Origin: Gracilibacillus dipsosauri
Lineage (GTDB): Bacteria > Bacillota > Bacilli > Bacillales > Amphibacillaceae
Reading direction: 5' to 3'
Assembly (NCBI RefSeq): GCF_003176895.1
Contig: NZ_QGTD01000005.1
Location: 1 to 64,000, forward strand
DNA: 64,000 nt
The position numbers were made by a program, and so were the translations under genes. The notes under the pieces were generated by a model. The model made no database searches, had not been told where the DNA came from, and saw only the letters and a program-made list of their open reading frames with translations. Of this stretch, positions 20,551 through 30,307 are shown piece after piece. The stretch's first letter is position 1; each line of letters opens with the position of its first letter.

Positions 20551-21503
20551 CCTGATGCCCTACTTTCTTTTATTAATAAATAAATGAAATATATTCCACC
20601 GACGAAGTTAATAATGACACTAATGGTTGTGCGTAATTCAAAGATATGCTCTACCAAGAATTGACCACCAACTAATGCAACAATACTGATTAAACTAGCA
20701 CCTAAAATTAATACAGAATGTTTATAAGTGACTAAATACTGATAAGATAAATTCGCTACAATTAAACCTAAAAAGGTAATCGGACCAACTAATGCTGTTG
20801 ATGTCGCTATTAGTATGGAAGACAAGATGAGAATATTCATTACCATTCGATCATAGTTAATCCCTAAATTGATAGCATTTTCACGACCTAATGACATAAC
20901 ATCTAATTTCTTCATAATCCGGTAACCATATATAAACGAAAGCAATAAAATACCAATAGCAATATATAATAGCTCTGCTTTCACATTTGTAAAGCTTGCA
21001 AATAATAGTGTTTGTAAACCTAAATATTCTACAGGATCAATCATTACCTGTAAAAAGGTAACAAAGCTTCCTAATAGTGTTCCAAGAATCATACCAATTA
21101 ATAGCAGTAAGTAAATCGGATGCTTATCAGCCCTAAATAAAAATCGATACAAAAATAGGGCAAATAAAACCATCGCCAATACTGCTGCTCCAAAATTTAA
21201 ATATTTATTAATAATCCAAACTGACATCGATCCTGCAAAGAAATAAATGAATGTCTGGACCACCTCATACATAGAATCGAGCCCCATTACAGAAGGGGTT
21301 AAAATACGATTGTGAGTAATGGTTTGAAACACTACCGTAGAATACGATATAGCGATCCCTGTAATTATCATGGCTGCAACACGAATCATCCTTCTAGGAA
21401 ATGCATAATCAAATCCACCCTTGATATCATAAAATCCATATAACAGTACACAGATAATGACTAATAGGATTAGAAAGATCAGTTTAGTACTATTTTTTTG
21501 CAT
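20547..21503 (-). CDS. Siderophore ABC transporter permease (YclO type)
   Basis: A FecCD-family permease of 318 residues with about nine to ten membrane helices. The coupling loop with SLGRENAINLGINYDRM and the C-terminal GPITFLGLIVANL signature are present. It overlaps the previous permease gene by 14 bases and the ATPase by 4. The pair of different permeases forms the translocation heterodimer. Confidence 0.93.
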   Translation of the reverse strand: MQKNSTKLIFLILLVIICVLLYGFYDIKGGFDYAFPRRMIRVAAMIITGIAISYSTVVFQTITHNRILTPSVMGLDSMYEVVQTFIYFFAGSMSVWIINKYLNFGAAVLAMVLFALFLYRFLFRADKHPIYLLLLIGMILGTLLGSFVTFLQVMIDPVEYLGLQTLLFASFTNVKAELLYIAIGILLLSFIYGYRIMKKLDVMSLGRENAINLGINYDRMVMNILILSSILIATSTALVGPITFLGLIVANLSYQYLVTYKHSVLILGASLISIVALVGGQFLVEHIFELRTTISVIINFVGGIYFIYLLIKESRASG

Positions 21504-22446
21504 AGGCTCTCCCCCTAAATAACATAATTAAGAAGATCGCACTACCTATTACCGCTACCGTTATATTGACTGGAATTTCATATGGGTGAATAATAATTCT
21601 ACCAACAATATCACAGACTAATAGAAAAACAACTCCTAATAACATGGTATGTGGAATGGTTTTGCGTAAATTATCACCAAAATATAATGAAACAATATTA
21701 GGTACGATTAAACCTAGAAAAGGGATCATTCCAACCGTAAGTACGACCGTTGTAGAAATGATAGCAACAAGTATTAGTCCAATATTCAAGACTACTTTAT
21801 AACTTAAGCCTAAGTTTTTCGCAAATTCTTCCCCCATCCCTGCAACGGTAAATTTATTAGCATAAAGATAGGCTAGGATAACTGCTGGTATACTTACATA
21901 TAACAATTCATACCGACCAGCAATAATTAAGGTAAAGCTGCCCATAAGCCAAGCAGAAATATTTTGAATAATATCTGCCTCATAGGCGAAGAAGGTTGTA
22001 ATAGATGACAAAATATTACCAAACATAATTCCGATTAACGGAACAAAGATCGCATCTGTAAATTTAATTCGATCTAAAATTTGCATAAAAAGCAATGTTC
22101 CCAATAATGCGAAGATAAAGCTAAAAATAATTTGTTCCGTATAGGTTACATTCGTAATAAACAACATAGATATTAAGATTCCTAGTTTTGCTGCATCTAA
22201 TGTACCTGCTGTTGTTGGAGAAACAAATTTATTTCGACTTAATGCTTGCATGATTAATCCCGCAATACTCATTCCGGCACCTGCTAATATAATAGCGACC
22301 AATCGTGGGATACGACTAATTAAGAAAATTTGTGTCTCTTCTGACTTCCAATCTAGTAAGTCACTTAAGCGAATATCAATCGCACCGATAAATAATGATA
22401 CAATTGACAGAATAATTGTAGCTATTAATAACATCCAAAGTCTCAT
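21490..22446 (-). CDS. Siderophore ABC transporter permease (YclN type)
   Basis: The first gene of the importer operon, a 318-residue FecCD permease. The GAGMSIAGLIMQALSRNKFVSP region (residues 56 on) and VGMIPFLGLIVPNIV near the C-terminal third mark the family. A Fur box lies 28 bases upstream. Order N-O-P-Q is as in the Bacillus subtilis ycl operon. Confidence 0.93.
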   Translation of the reverse strand: MRLWMLLIATIILSIVSLFIGAIDIRLSDLLDWKSEETQIFLISRIPRLVAIILAGAGMSIAGLIMQALSRNKFVSPTTAGTLDAAKLGILISMLFITNVTYTEQIIFSFIFALLGTLLFMQILDRIKFTDAIFVPLIGIMFGNILSSITTFFAYEADIIQNISAWLMGSFTLIIAGRYELLYVSIPAVILAYLYANKFTVAGMGEEFAKNLGLSYKVVLNIGLILVAIISTTVVLTVGMIPFLGLIVPNIVSLYFGDNLRKTIPHTMLLGVVFLLVCDIVGRIIIHPYEIPVNITVAVIGSAIFLIMLFRGRAYAKK

Positions 22447-22473
22447 ATGTAATCCTCTTCTAATCGAAATAAA

Positions 22474-22488
22474 TGAAAATGATTATCA
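22474..22488 (-). promoter_or_regulatory. Fur box before the siderophore permease operon
   Basis: TGAAAATGATTATCA matches the 7-1-7 Fur consensus TGATAAT-N-ATTATCA at 13 of 14 fixed positions. It lies 28 bases upstream of the 22446 start codon. Confidence 0.85.
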
Positions 22489-22712
22489 TTCCAATTGCGA
22501 TTATATTATATTAAAGCAAATAAGGAAAGTCAACCTAAAAATGCTATGATACTAATAAATGAAATGAAATTTCTCCTTTTCATCCTAGCTCTGGGAATTT
22601 ATATTAAAAAAACACCTTCCTTCCATTTTGAATCTTGCGTTTTTAAGCTTTAATATCTATCATTAACAATGAATGTTCATTCTATAAAGTAAGAAGCAAA
22701 GGAGAATATAGC

Positions 22713-23303
22713 TTGATTATTATTATCGATAATTATGATTCTTTTACATATAACTTGGCACAATACTACCTTCAACTAACAGGTAATGTCACGATATTTC
22801 GCAATGATCAAATAACGATTGAAGAATTAAAAGCATTAAATCCCACATTAATCGTTCTATCACCTGGTCCTGGTTCACCTACTAATAGCGGAATTTGTCG
22901 GTCTATATTGCAGCATTTTTTTCAAACCATCCCAATTTTTGGTGTTTGCTTAGGCATGCAAATTATAGTTGATTTTTTTGGCGGAAATATTATTCAGGCT
23001 CGTGAACCAATGCATGGGAAAACCTCTCTCATCACACATGATCAAACAGGTATTTTCTCTTCGTTGCCATCACCACTTAAGGTAACTAGGTATCACTCTT
23101 TGAAAGTAGAGAATACTAGTTTTCCCACACAGCAATTATCGATTACCGCAACAACCGTTGATGATACCATTATGGGTGTCCGACATAAGTCTTTACCTAT
23201 TGAAGGAATACAATTTCACCCTGAGGCGATTTTAACGGAACATGGTTTTCAAATGGTACAACAAAGCTATGATCATGCATTAAGAACGGAGGTGCTTGAT
23301 TGA
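22713..23303 (+). CDS. pabA: Aminodeoxychorismate synthase glutaminase (PabA)
   Basis: A 196-residue class I glutamine amidotransferase that supplies ammonia to PabB for p-aminobenzoate (folate) synthesis. The nucleophile is Cys79 in FGVCLGMQ, with the His169-Glu171 pair in QFHPEA. The start is TTG at 22713 with AAAGGAG 8 bases upstream. TrpG has the same fold; the PabB-PabC fusion that follows settles the role as folate rather than tryptophan. It overlaps that gene by 4 bases. Confidence 0.92.
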   Translation: MIIIIDNYDSFTYNLAQYYLQLTGNVTIFRNDQITIEELKALNPTLIVLSPGPGSPTNSGICRSILQHFFQTIPIFGVCLGMQIIVDFFGGNIIQAREPMHGKTSLITHDQTGIFSSLPSPLKVTRYHSLKVENTSFPTQQLSITATTVDDTIMGVRHKSLPIEGIQFHPEAILTEHGFQMVQQSYDHALRTEVLD

Positions 23304-25027
23304 GACAACATATTGTGCAATTTGACTTTGAGAATCAACCTACTATGGCCTTTACCAAACCAGTTGAGATTTTGACTACGTATAACTTGCATGAGATTGA
23401 AATAATATTTAAAAAAATAGAAAAAGCATTAAATAACGGTTATTATGTAGCAGGATATGTATCCTATGAAGCTGCCCCTGCTTTTGACTCAAGCTATCAA
23501 GTTCATGATCCATCCTCGATGCCACTAGTTTGGTTTGGTGTTTATCCCGATCCTGAGTCATCGTTGCATTTCGAAAATAATGAGATGTATCAAATAGCAG
23601 CCTGGAAAAATACTATCAGTGAAAAACAGTATCATCAAAATATAGCAAAGATCCAACATGCCATTTCTGAAGGTTTTACCTATCAAGTCAACTATACAAC
23701 AAGATTAACCTCACATTTTTCAGGAGACAGCTATTCTTATTATCATCAATTACGCAAGAACCAGGGGACTTCCTATAGTGCTTTCTTGGATATAGGCGAT
23801 CATCAAATTATCTCTGTTTCTCCTGAATTATTTTTTAAAGTGCATCAGAACACGATTACTACGAAGCCAATGAAAGGAACGGTACATAGGGGAAAGACTT
23901 TAGCAGAGGATATACAATTAAAAAAAGGGCTTTACGAATCAGAAAAAAATCGTGCAGAGAATGTGATGATTGTTGACCTATTGCGCAATGACTTAGGTCG
24001 TATTGCTATCCCTGGTTCTGTTAAGGTGAAGCAACTATTTAATATTGAGCCATATCCTACCGTGCATCAAATGACCTCTACAATTGAAGCAAAATTAGCT
24101 GCGAGCAGCAATGTCTGGCAATGGTTTGAAGCATTATTTCCTTGTGGCTCCATCACTGGGGCACCAAAAGTAGAGACAATGAAATATATTAAAAAATTAG
24201 AGAATTCACCTCGTGAAGTTTATTGTGGTGCCATTGGCTGGATTTCTCCAGATCGTGAGGCAACATTTAATGTTCCTATAAGAACCGTTTGGTTGGAAAA
24301 GGAAACAGGTGTAGCTTATTACGGCACAGGAAGTGGTGTTACATGGGATTCATCCAGTGCAGATGAGTACAAGGAGCTCATCCAAAAAGCTGCCGTACTT
24401 CATGAAAATCGATCTGCTTTTTCACTTTTGGAATCGATGTTACTTAAGGACGGGATTTTTCCATTACAATTTTATCATCTAGAAAGACTGCAGCAATCCG
24501 CTGAATATTTTCATTTTCCTTATAAAGAAAAAGAAGGTAAAGCCTTATTAACTGAAGTAGCAACAAATTATCCGAATGGATGCTTTAAAGTGCGTTTAAT
24601 GCTTAATTCTAGTGAGCTGAACTATACAATTGAACCTATACAGACCACCACTTCCCCGATCAAGGTACGTTTAGCTGAAGATTCAATAGATAAGAATAAT
24701 ATATTTTTCTACCATAAAACGACCAATCGATCTATCTATCAGTCATTCGATCAAAAGTTATCAGAGGAACATTTTACTACCCTACTCTGGAACAATTATG
24801 GTATGGTTACCGAATTCACTACTGGAAATGTCGTATTCGAGAAAAACGGAAATTATTATACTCCTCCAGTAAGTGATGGTTTATTGCCGGGAACGCTTCG
24901 TGCAAAGCTTTTAGAAGAAGAAAAAATAACGGAACGTCAAATTCGAGTAGATGACATTGATTTATTTGAACGAATTTGGTTTATTAATAGTGTGCGAGGA
25001 TGGCTGGAGGTGTGTTTAGAAGTGTAA
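23300..25027 (+). CDS. pabB: PabB-PabC fusion (aminodeoxychorismate synthase/lyase)
   Basis: A 575-residue fusion. Residues 1 to about 370 are the chorismate-binding PabB domain, with TKPMKGTVHRG, ENVMIVDLLRNDLGRI and the GSITGAPK motif. From about 375 to the end is a class IV PLP-dependent lyase (PabC), with the PLP lysine probably in HKTTNRS and the ending SVRGWLEV. One chain can thus turn chorismate plus ammonia into p-aminobenzoate and pyruvate. The start is TTG inside the pabA stop (overlap of 4), with GGAGGTG upstream. No other folate genes are nearby. Confidence 0.92.
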   Translation: MRQHIVQFDFENQPTMAFTKPVEILTTYNLHEIEIIFKKIEKALNNGYYVAGYVSYEAAPAFDSSYQVHDPSSMPLVWFGVYPDPESSLHFENNEMYQIAAWKNTISEKQYHQNIAKIQHAISEGFTYQVNYTTRLTSHFSGDSYSYYHQLRKNQGTSYSAFLDIGDHQIISVSPELFFKVHQNTITTKPMKGTVHRGKTLAEDIQLKKGLYESEKNRAENVMIVDLLRNDLGRIAIPGSVKVKQLFNIEPYPTVHQMTSTIEAKLAASSNVWQWFEALFPCGSITGAPKVETMKYIKKLENSPREVYCGAIGWISPDREATFNVPIRTVWLEKETGVAYYGTGSGVTWDSSSADEYKELIQKAAVLHENRSAFSLLESMLLKDGIFPLQFYHLERLQQSAEYFHFPYKEKEGKALLTEVATNYPNGCFKVRLMLNSSELNYTIEPIQTTTSPIKVRLAEDSIDKNNIFFYHKTTNRSIYQSFDQKLSEEHFTTLLWNNYGMVTEFTTGNVVFEKNGNYYTPPVSDGLLPGTLRAKLLEEEKITERQIRVDDIDLFERIWFINSVRGWLEVCLEV

Positions 25028-25148
25028 ATTCCTAATAAGGAGTCACATACAATTAGTTTTGTGAAATATTTCTAAACAAATCATTCGTCTGCTTATTGGA
25101 CATTTGGTACAATGCAATTAAATGGTATGTTTTTAAGGAGGATTATCA

Positions 25149-25577
25149 ATGAATGCATATGAAGAATACATGAGGGAAATGGCTCGCCCTATGCGCGAAG
25201 AATTAACAAATGCTGGTTTTGATGAATTAACAACACCTGAATCAGTGGACCAATTTATGGCTGAAAACAAAGAATCAGCACTTGTTGTAATAAATTCTGT
25301 GTGTGGTTGTGCAGCTGGACTGGCTCGTCCTGCGGCAATTGCCTCACTTACAGGTGATAAAAAGCCTTCGAAGCTCGTAACCGTTTTTGCTGGGCAGGAC
25401 CGTGAAGCTACATCCCGAATGAGAGAATACTTTGAAGGAACCGAGCCCTCCTCTCCTTCGATGGCGCTTGTAAAAGACGGGAAACTGCAATACTTCATAC
25501 CTCGGGAGCAAATAGAAGGCTTCGAAGTGGAAGAGATTATGACCCAATTAACAGATGCTTACTCAAAATATTGTTAA
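25149..25577 (+). CDS. Bacilliredoxin (BrxA/BrxB family)
   Basis: A 142-residue DUF1094 protein. Bacilliredoxins remove bacillithiol from mixed disulfides on proteins. The CGC motif (Cys52-Gly-Cys54) is in NSVCGCAAG. Full family length and a start behind AAGGAGG make this a complete gene. BrxA and BrxB cannot be told apart safely here. It stands alone between a folate gene and a convergent methyltransferase. Confidence 0.93.
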   Translation: MNAYEEYMREMARPMREELTNAGFDELTTPESVDQFMAENKESALVVINSVCGCAAGLARPAAIASLTGDKKPSKLVTVFAGQDREATSRMREYFEGTEPSSPSMALVKDGKLQYFIPREQIEGFEVEEIMTQLTDAYSKYC

Positions 25578-25587
25578 GGAGTTAATA

Positions 25588-25629
25588 AAGAGCAAGTTTT
25601 ACCTTTATAAAAGGATAAAACTTGCTCTT
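25588..25629 (+). terminator. Terminator after the bacilliredoxin gene
   Basis: Long arms (25588-25604 and 25612-25629) pair over about 17 bases with one bulged base. The following tract is only moderately T-rich (TCATTTG). It starts 10 bases past the stop. Confidence 0.7.
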
Positions 25630-25741
25630 CATTTGTATTCTCTTAGTTTAAATTAAAATCTGATTATAATGGGGCTATAAAAAAGATTGATCAGAACAAC
25701 TTACAATAATAGAAATTTGGACAAAGTTACTGTGATATCTA

Positions 25742-26482
25742 TCAGCTATTTTCCTTTTCTACCGATACCATTAAAAACATAGGTCTTCGAGTCTCATCTT
25801 TCATTTCAGGAATACTCTTTAGCATTTCATTGGAAGGCACTGATTCCTTGACTGCTTTTATCATAAAACCAGTGTCAATTAAGTTATTTATATATGTCGA
25901 AATCGTCCGATGGTATTTTGTCACATTCTCATCTAAGAATATTGTTTCACGTATTCCTTCTATTTGATAATTGTCAACTGGCCAATGTAGGCGATTTCCT
26001 TTTTCATCATATATCCAATCTTGTACATTCCGAGAGGTGAAAATGGGATGTTCAACAGAGAAAACGAACCTTCCCCCAGGCTTTAGACAATCATATACCT
26101 TCTTGCAAGTTAATTTAAATGACTTAATATAGTGAAAAGCCAACGAGCTAATAACCACATCAAATTCTGAATTTGAAAAATTGATGTCTTCAATCGGTAT
26201 CTTTAAATACGAAATTAAAGGATCATTTGTCATTTCACGGGCTTTTTGAAGCATGTTTTCAGAAATATCTACACCTATTACAGAACTTGCTTGCTGCTCA
26301 CGTGCATAACGGCAGTGCCAACCAAAACCACAGCCTAAGTCAAGTACAATTTTACCCTTTAGTTCTGGTATTAACTCTTTTAATATATGCCATTCACCAG
26401 CACCTTTAAGACCATTAACTGATCGTGGCATTTGTTCATATGCAGAAAAGAACTTTGGATCATCATACTTATTTTGTTTCAT
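25742..26482 (-). CDS. Class I SAM-dependent methyltransferase
   Basis: A 246-residue methyltransferase with the Rossmann core. Motif I is VLDLGCGFGWHCRYA (about residues 45-59), followed by GVDISENML and VISSLAFHYI. The second half carries LKPGGRFVFSVEHPIF, usual for small-molecule methyltransferases of the UbiE/type 11 group. The substrate is unknown. The neighbours give no clue. Confidence 0.85.
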   Translation of the reverse strand: MKQNKYDDPKFFSAYEQMPRSVNGLKGAGEWHILKELIPELKGKIVLDLGCGFGWHCRYAREQQASSVIGVDISENMLQKAREMTNDPLISYLKIPIEDINFSNSEFDVVISSLAFHYIKSFKLTCKKVYDCLKPGGRFVFSVEHPIFTSRNVQDWIYDEKGNRLHWPVDNYQIEGIRETIFLDENVTKYHRTISTYINNLIDTGFMIKAVKESVPSNEMLKSIPEMKDETRRPMFLMVSVEKENS

Positions 26483-26670
26483 TATTCATTCATCTCCTAT
26501 TATTTAGCTCCCCGCTTTAAGAGGCTACTCGTCTTCAGTTAACCATCTCTTACCTCATTATTTAACTAAATTTTAAAAAACACAGTTACCTATACTAAAT
26601 CCTTCTAAGATCAAGGAAATATATTCAGTTACCCTACGCTATTCAGAATAAATCTGTATGTTTTAAGCTC

Positions 26671-27099
26671 CTACATTTTACTATATCCAATAACAGCAAG
26701 GATAATAATAGTGCTGATTACAAACATGGTCTTGATTAAAAATAAACGGTCTTCCTTAAGTTTAAGGAAGAAACTCCGTATGATTTTAATAATCAGAAGT
26801 ATGATTATTAGGATCGTAATTGGACCTCCGACGTCTTCACCACCTGAACCACCTTTCCCTCTACCATATACTATCCGAGTAGGGAAAATCAAAATGACGG
26901 CAATACAAACAAATGCAGTCATTACAATAAAAAAAGCTATAAGTTTATCATCAACGAGGCCAATATTTACAATCCAATCTGCTACTGTATCAATTAACCA
27001 CGTTGCACCTATAAAAACAGCATAATGAAATCCTTGAATCAACTCCAAGAAGTCTTGCCCGAAACTTTTTAACATTTGATTGTAATTACTATCCTCCAT
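26671..27099 (-). CDS. Hypothetical membrane protein
   Basis: About 142 residues from the ATG at 27099; an in-frame start at 27162 is possible but has no ribosome site, and the site for 27099 is also poor, so the start is uncertain. Three to four hydrophobic segments are visible, with a short glycine- and charge-rich loop GRGKGGSGGEDVGGP between the second and third. I do not recognise the family. It stands alone between two other minus-strand genes. Confidence 0.55.
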   Translation of the reverse strand: MEDSNYNQMLKSFGQDFLELIQGFHYAVFIGATWLIDTVADWIVNIGLVDDKLIAFFIVMTAFVCIAVILIFPTRIVYGRGKGGSGGEDVGGPITILIIILLIIKIIRSFFLKLKEDRLFLIKTMFVISTIIILAVIGYSKM

Positions 27100-27293
27100 C
27101 CTTATAAATCTTTTATTTATTACTTTTAAAAAGAAGCCTTTGAAATAAGTGAAATAGAGCAAAATAATTTAATAAAAATTAACCTTATTCTATGAATTTA
27201 CCCGTTTGTAAAAATGTCGCAAAACTAGCCGTGAATGTAATTGTATGAAACATAATTTTCAATTATTGAACTTTACTCACACTTTTTTCAACG

Positions 27294-28016
27294 TCATACC
27301 TTCATCCAGTTTATCAGATAATCATGTTTATAGAGATCGTCTGGATAATAAATAATACCTGTATCCCCATCCTCATACAGAAATTGAAGAAATTCATTTA
27401 ACGCACCCATATACTCTGCATATAAAAATTCAAAACTAATCGTCTCCTTCGGCATAAGGTTCTTCTCACAGACAGCTGGATCGGTATAATTCATATATGT
27501 ACGACAAGGAATCGGGCGAATTTCATATGCTAAGCACTGATTGGTCTCCGTATTTAACAATGGGCATGGAAGGAGACTTTGACGATATTTCATCTTAAAA
27601 TCTTCGTCCTCTTCAAAACTTATTTGACTAACTTCTTCTATTTTTTTGCTATATTTCTTATAATAAGCGGAGAGATGCCTCTGGATAACAATCTGTCTTT
27701 CATTAGAAAACTGATTGATTGCGGCCAGCATTAGCTTAGCTTCCATTTCATTTATTATGATAGGAAAGTAACAGCAAAAGGCACAGCCCATACGACAGGT
27801 CGATGATAGCTCAACATGGTCTTCCATTCTCGTTATTTCATCACTCACTACCACTAATAGCTCTGTAAAACTTGCCATAAGCTTTTCATCAATCGTAGCT
27901 TCTTTATCCGCCCATTTTTCCACGACATGATAGAATCTATCTCCATCTATTTCATATTCGTTTGTTAGTTGCTCACACTTTTTTTGGATAGTTTCAAAGG
28001 ATAAATATTGTTCCAT
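27294..28016 (-). CDS. YkgJ-type cysteine cluster protein
   Basis: A 240-residue protein of the UPF0153/CxxCxxCC family, proposed to bind zinc or an iron-sulfur cluster. The first cluster is CRMGCAFCC (about residues 69-77). Further cysteines are in CPLLNTETNQCLAYEIRPIPC, here shifted toward the middle, and in PAVCEKN. The function of the family is not established. The gene is single, with an unremarkable start. Confidence 0.82.
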   Translation of the reverse strand: MEQYLSFETIQKKCEQLTNEYEIDGDRFYHVVEKWADKEATIDEKLMASFTELLVVVSDEITRMEDHVELSSTCRMGCAFCCYFPIIINEMEAKLMLAAINQFSNERQIVIQRHLSAYYKKYSKKIEEVSQISFEEDEDFKMKYRQSLLPCPLLNTETNQCLAYEIRPIPCRTYMNYTDPAVCEKNLMPKETISFEFLYAEYMGALNEFLQFLYEDGDTGIIYYPDDLYKHDYLINWMKV

Positions 28017-28096
28017 ATAGTTAAACTCCCTATTTTTGATGTACCGTTCTATTGTTAACCATTTTTGAATAGAAGTAAATACTTATCCTAGTAAAA

Positions 28097-28129
28097 CAAA
28101 AAAGCTAACCAGAACGTGGCTGATTAGCT
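28097..28129 (-). terminator. Terminator of the NlpC/P60 gene
   Basis: The minus-strand hairpin with arms GAGCTAA and TTAGCT plus inner pairing is followed by six U residues. It begins 10 bases past the stop. Confidence 0.8.
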
Positions 28130-28138
28130 CAAATTTCA

Positions 28139-29374
28139 TTATTGAATTACTCGACGAACATGTCCTGTAAAGGTGCTCTTCCAGTAGCTATTACTCATGC
28201 TTTCAACCGCGACACCTGAAGAACTTTGAGACCCAATAAATTTATTGTTACCAAGATATATTCCTACATGGCCATTTGTTTTATAAGTATTGAAGAAAAC
28301 TAAATCTCCTGGCTTCATCTCACTTGTTGATACCCTCTTACCTACAGAAGAAAGAGCTGAAGTACTTGAAGGGATACTTACACCACCTTGTCTAAATGCC
28401 CAACTAACAAATCCAGAGCAATCAAATCTTCCATTCGCGATATCATATGCTGTTCTACCGCCACCGAAGACGTAAACAGAATTTCCGATGTATCGATTAC
28501 CAGCATTTATAATTGTTTGTAGATTTCCACTAACTGTACTATTATCTGAACTACTAGCATATAATTCAATACCTGCACTTCCAGAAGCATCATTAGAAGA
28601 AGATTGAGCTTCTAATTCCTTTTGTCGTTGCTGTGCTTCCTTTAATGCTTGTTGTTTATTTGCTAAAACTTCGTCTTCGATTTTTAATTCTTCTAAGACA
28701 TCTGCATTAGCATCTTGCTTTTGTTGTAATTCTGATTTTAATTGTTCATTTTGATCTTTTTGAGCAACAATTTGCTTTTGCATTGCTTCATATTCGACTT
28801 TCATCTCTTCTAACTCTGTAAGTTTATCATCTAAAGTAGATTTCTCTTGTTCTAATTCTAGTTTATCGTTCTCTTGTTCTTCTAAAAGCTTTTGATCAGC
28901 ATCTGTAATCTTTGTAACAAGTGCGAATCGATCAATAAAGTCCAAGAAATTGTCTGCACCTAAGATTACTTCAAGATAACTAGTAGAACCACCGTTTTGC
29001 TGCATTGATGAAATTCTATCCTTTAAGATCTCATTTCTTTTCTCTATCTTTTCTTCTTTTTCCTCAATGGTTTCATTTAAACCTTCTACTTCCTTCTCCG
29101 TGGAAGCGATTTCACTTTTCGTTTCTGTGATTTTTTTCTCATTGTCTTCTATCGCTTCATCTAATCGATTGGTTTGTTCTGTTAAAGAGATTAACTCTTG
29201 TTTTATCTTTTGTAATTCTGTTTCTTTTTCATTTATGTCTGATTGTAATGAAGATCGTTGTGCTTGAATGTCTTCTACTGTTTCTGCTTGCACTGTAGTA
29301 TGTACGAAAAACAAACTTGACATAACCGTAGCGGTTACGGCTGAACGTTTCATAATAACTTTCCAATCTCGCAC
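28139..29374 (-). CDS. Secreted NlpC/P60 peptidoglycan endopeptidase
   Basis: A secreted murein hydrolase of CwlO/PcsB layout. The signal peptide ends near TTVQAET. Then come some 210 residues of coiled coil (heptads rich in E, K, Q, L), a Ser/Asn/Gly linker and a C-terminal NlpC/P60 domain. Catalytic Cys is in GRFDCSGFVSW and His in TNGHVGIYLG. It should cut D-glutamyl-diaminopimelate bonds during wall growth, with the coiled coil contacting FtsEX-type regulators in known homologues. I chose GTG 29374, which has AGGGG 6-7 bases upstream, over the weaker ATG starts at 29425 and 29353. Confidence 0.9.
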   Translation of the reverse strand: MRDWKVIMKRSAVTATVMSSLFFVHTTVQAETVEDIQAQRSSLQSDINEKETELQKIKQELISLTEQTNRLDEAIEDNEKKITETKSEIASTEKEVEGLNETIEEKEEKIEKRNEILKDRISSMQQNGGSTSYLEVILGADNFLDFIDRFALVTKITDADQKLLEEQENDKLELEQEKSTLDDKLTELEEMKVEYEAMQKQIVAQKDQNEQLKSELQQKQDANADVLEELKIEDEVLANKQQALKEAQQRQKELEAQSSSNDASGSAGIELYASSSDNSTVSGNLQTIINAGNRYIGNSVYVFGGGRTAYDIANGRFDCSGFVSWAFRQGGVSIPSSTSALSSVGKRVSTSEMKPGDLVFFNTYKTNGHVGIYLGNNKFIGSQSSSGVAVESMSNSYWKSTFTGHVRRVIQ

Positions 29375-29562
29375 TATTTTCCCCTGCCTTCGATCTTTTT
29401 TTCTCTCGCCCTTGTAGTCTAACATAAAAATATGTCAAAAATATTATTGAAATGTTACAATTATATTTCAATAAGACTAATTCTTTTATCCTACTTACAA
29501 AAAATTGGTTCTTTTCACCTTTCTAGTATTCTGTCGGTCTCTTTTTTTCTACAAAATTAAAA

Positions 29563-29593
29563 ACAGAAGCAAACAAATTAGCTCCTGTTTTTT
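29563..29593 (-). terminator. Terminator of the sugar-uptake operon
   Basis: ACAGGAGC and GCTTCTGT arms, with one mismatch, form a hairpin followed by a U run on the minus strand. It lies just past the stop of the DUF624 gene and closes the kinase-to-DUF624 gene run. Confidence 0.65.
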
Positions 29594-29606
29594 TAGTAGT
29601 AAAACG

Positions 29607-30239
29607 TTATTCTTCAATTAAATGCTCATGCTTCATAAAATCTTGTTTTTCTTGTATTTTTTTAAAGGCCCGGTGTGCTGGCATCATAAGAGCTATTGCT
29701 AGAATACTTAAGCTGAAAAATATCGCTAACCCTTGGAATTGCCATAGAACGAATAGGATCCCGAACATTCCTAGTATCATCACAAAAGTGGATAATGGAT
29801 TTAAAATCATAATAAAGAAAGCACTTTTCAAAACCTGTAAGATCTTCATATCATAGTAGACATAGACAGGGAAAACGTACATTACTGTTAAAGTAAATAA
29901 TATACTAATAAACAGAAATGGAATCGTTAATAATAATGTATGGTCATTTTCTGATATTGTTATGAATAAAAAATCTAAATATAATATATACCCAAAAACT
30001 AGTAATATATACCCTATGATATTAGCACCCTTTAAAGAATCACGAAAGGCTCTCCAAAACGTTTTAAAAATAGCTACATCCGGATACCCGGTAATCCACT
30101 TTCTTACTACTGTAAATGTCGCAGCTGTTGCAGGAAATACTCCGATTACTATGCATCCTAGTATAGAAAAGGCAATCCATAACATGTTTAAATAAGCGAC
30201 CTTTGTTATCCATTCCAATGCCTTATTAATTGCTTGCAT
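29607..30239 (-). CDS. DUF624 membrane protein (YesL type)
   Basis: A 210-residue membrane protein with about five hydrophobic segments, of the DUF624/YesL family. These genes nearly always sit with polysaccharide-derived sugar ABC transporters, as here. The function is unknown; a role in transporter assembly or regulation is conjecture. ATG 30239 is preferred because GAGGTG lies 6 bases upstream. A GTG at 30248 overlaps that ribosome site. It is the last gene of the cluster, 69 bases from the second permease. Confidence 0.85.
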   Translation of the reverse strand: MQAINKALEWITKVAYLNMLWIAFSILGCIVIGVFPATAATFTVVRKWITGYPDVAIFKTFWRAFRDSLKGANIIGYILLVFGYILYLDFLFITISENDHTLLLTIPFLFISILFTLTVMYVFPVYVYYDMKILQVLKSAFFIMILNPLSTFVMILGMFGILFVLWQFQGLAIFFSLSILAIALMMPAHRAFKKIQEKQDFMKHEHLIEE

Positions 30240-30307
30240 CCTTCTCACCTCTCAAAAAATTACAGTAGAGGTAACTACTAATGACTGTAATTACCTCATT
30301 GATATTC

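Noticed and set aside
29375-29425. ATG 29425 as start of the NlpC/P60 protein
   Set aside because: It lacks a ribosome site and would put 17 charged residues before the signal peptide; GTG 29374 has AGGGG at suitable spacing.
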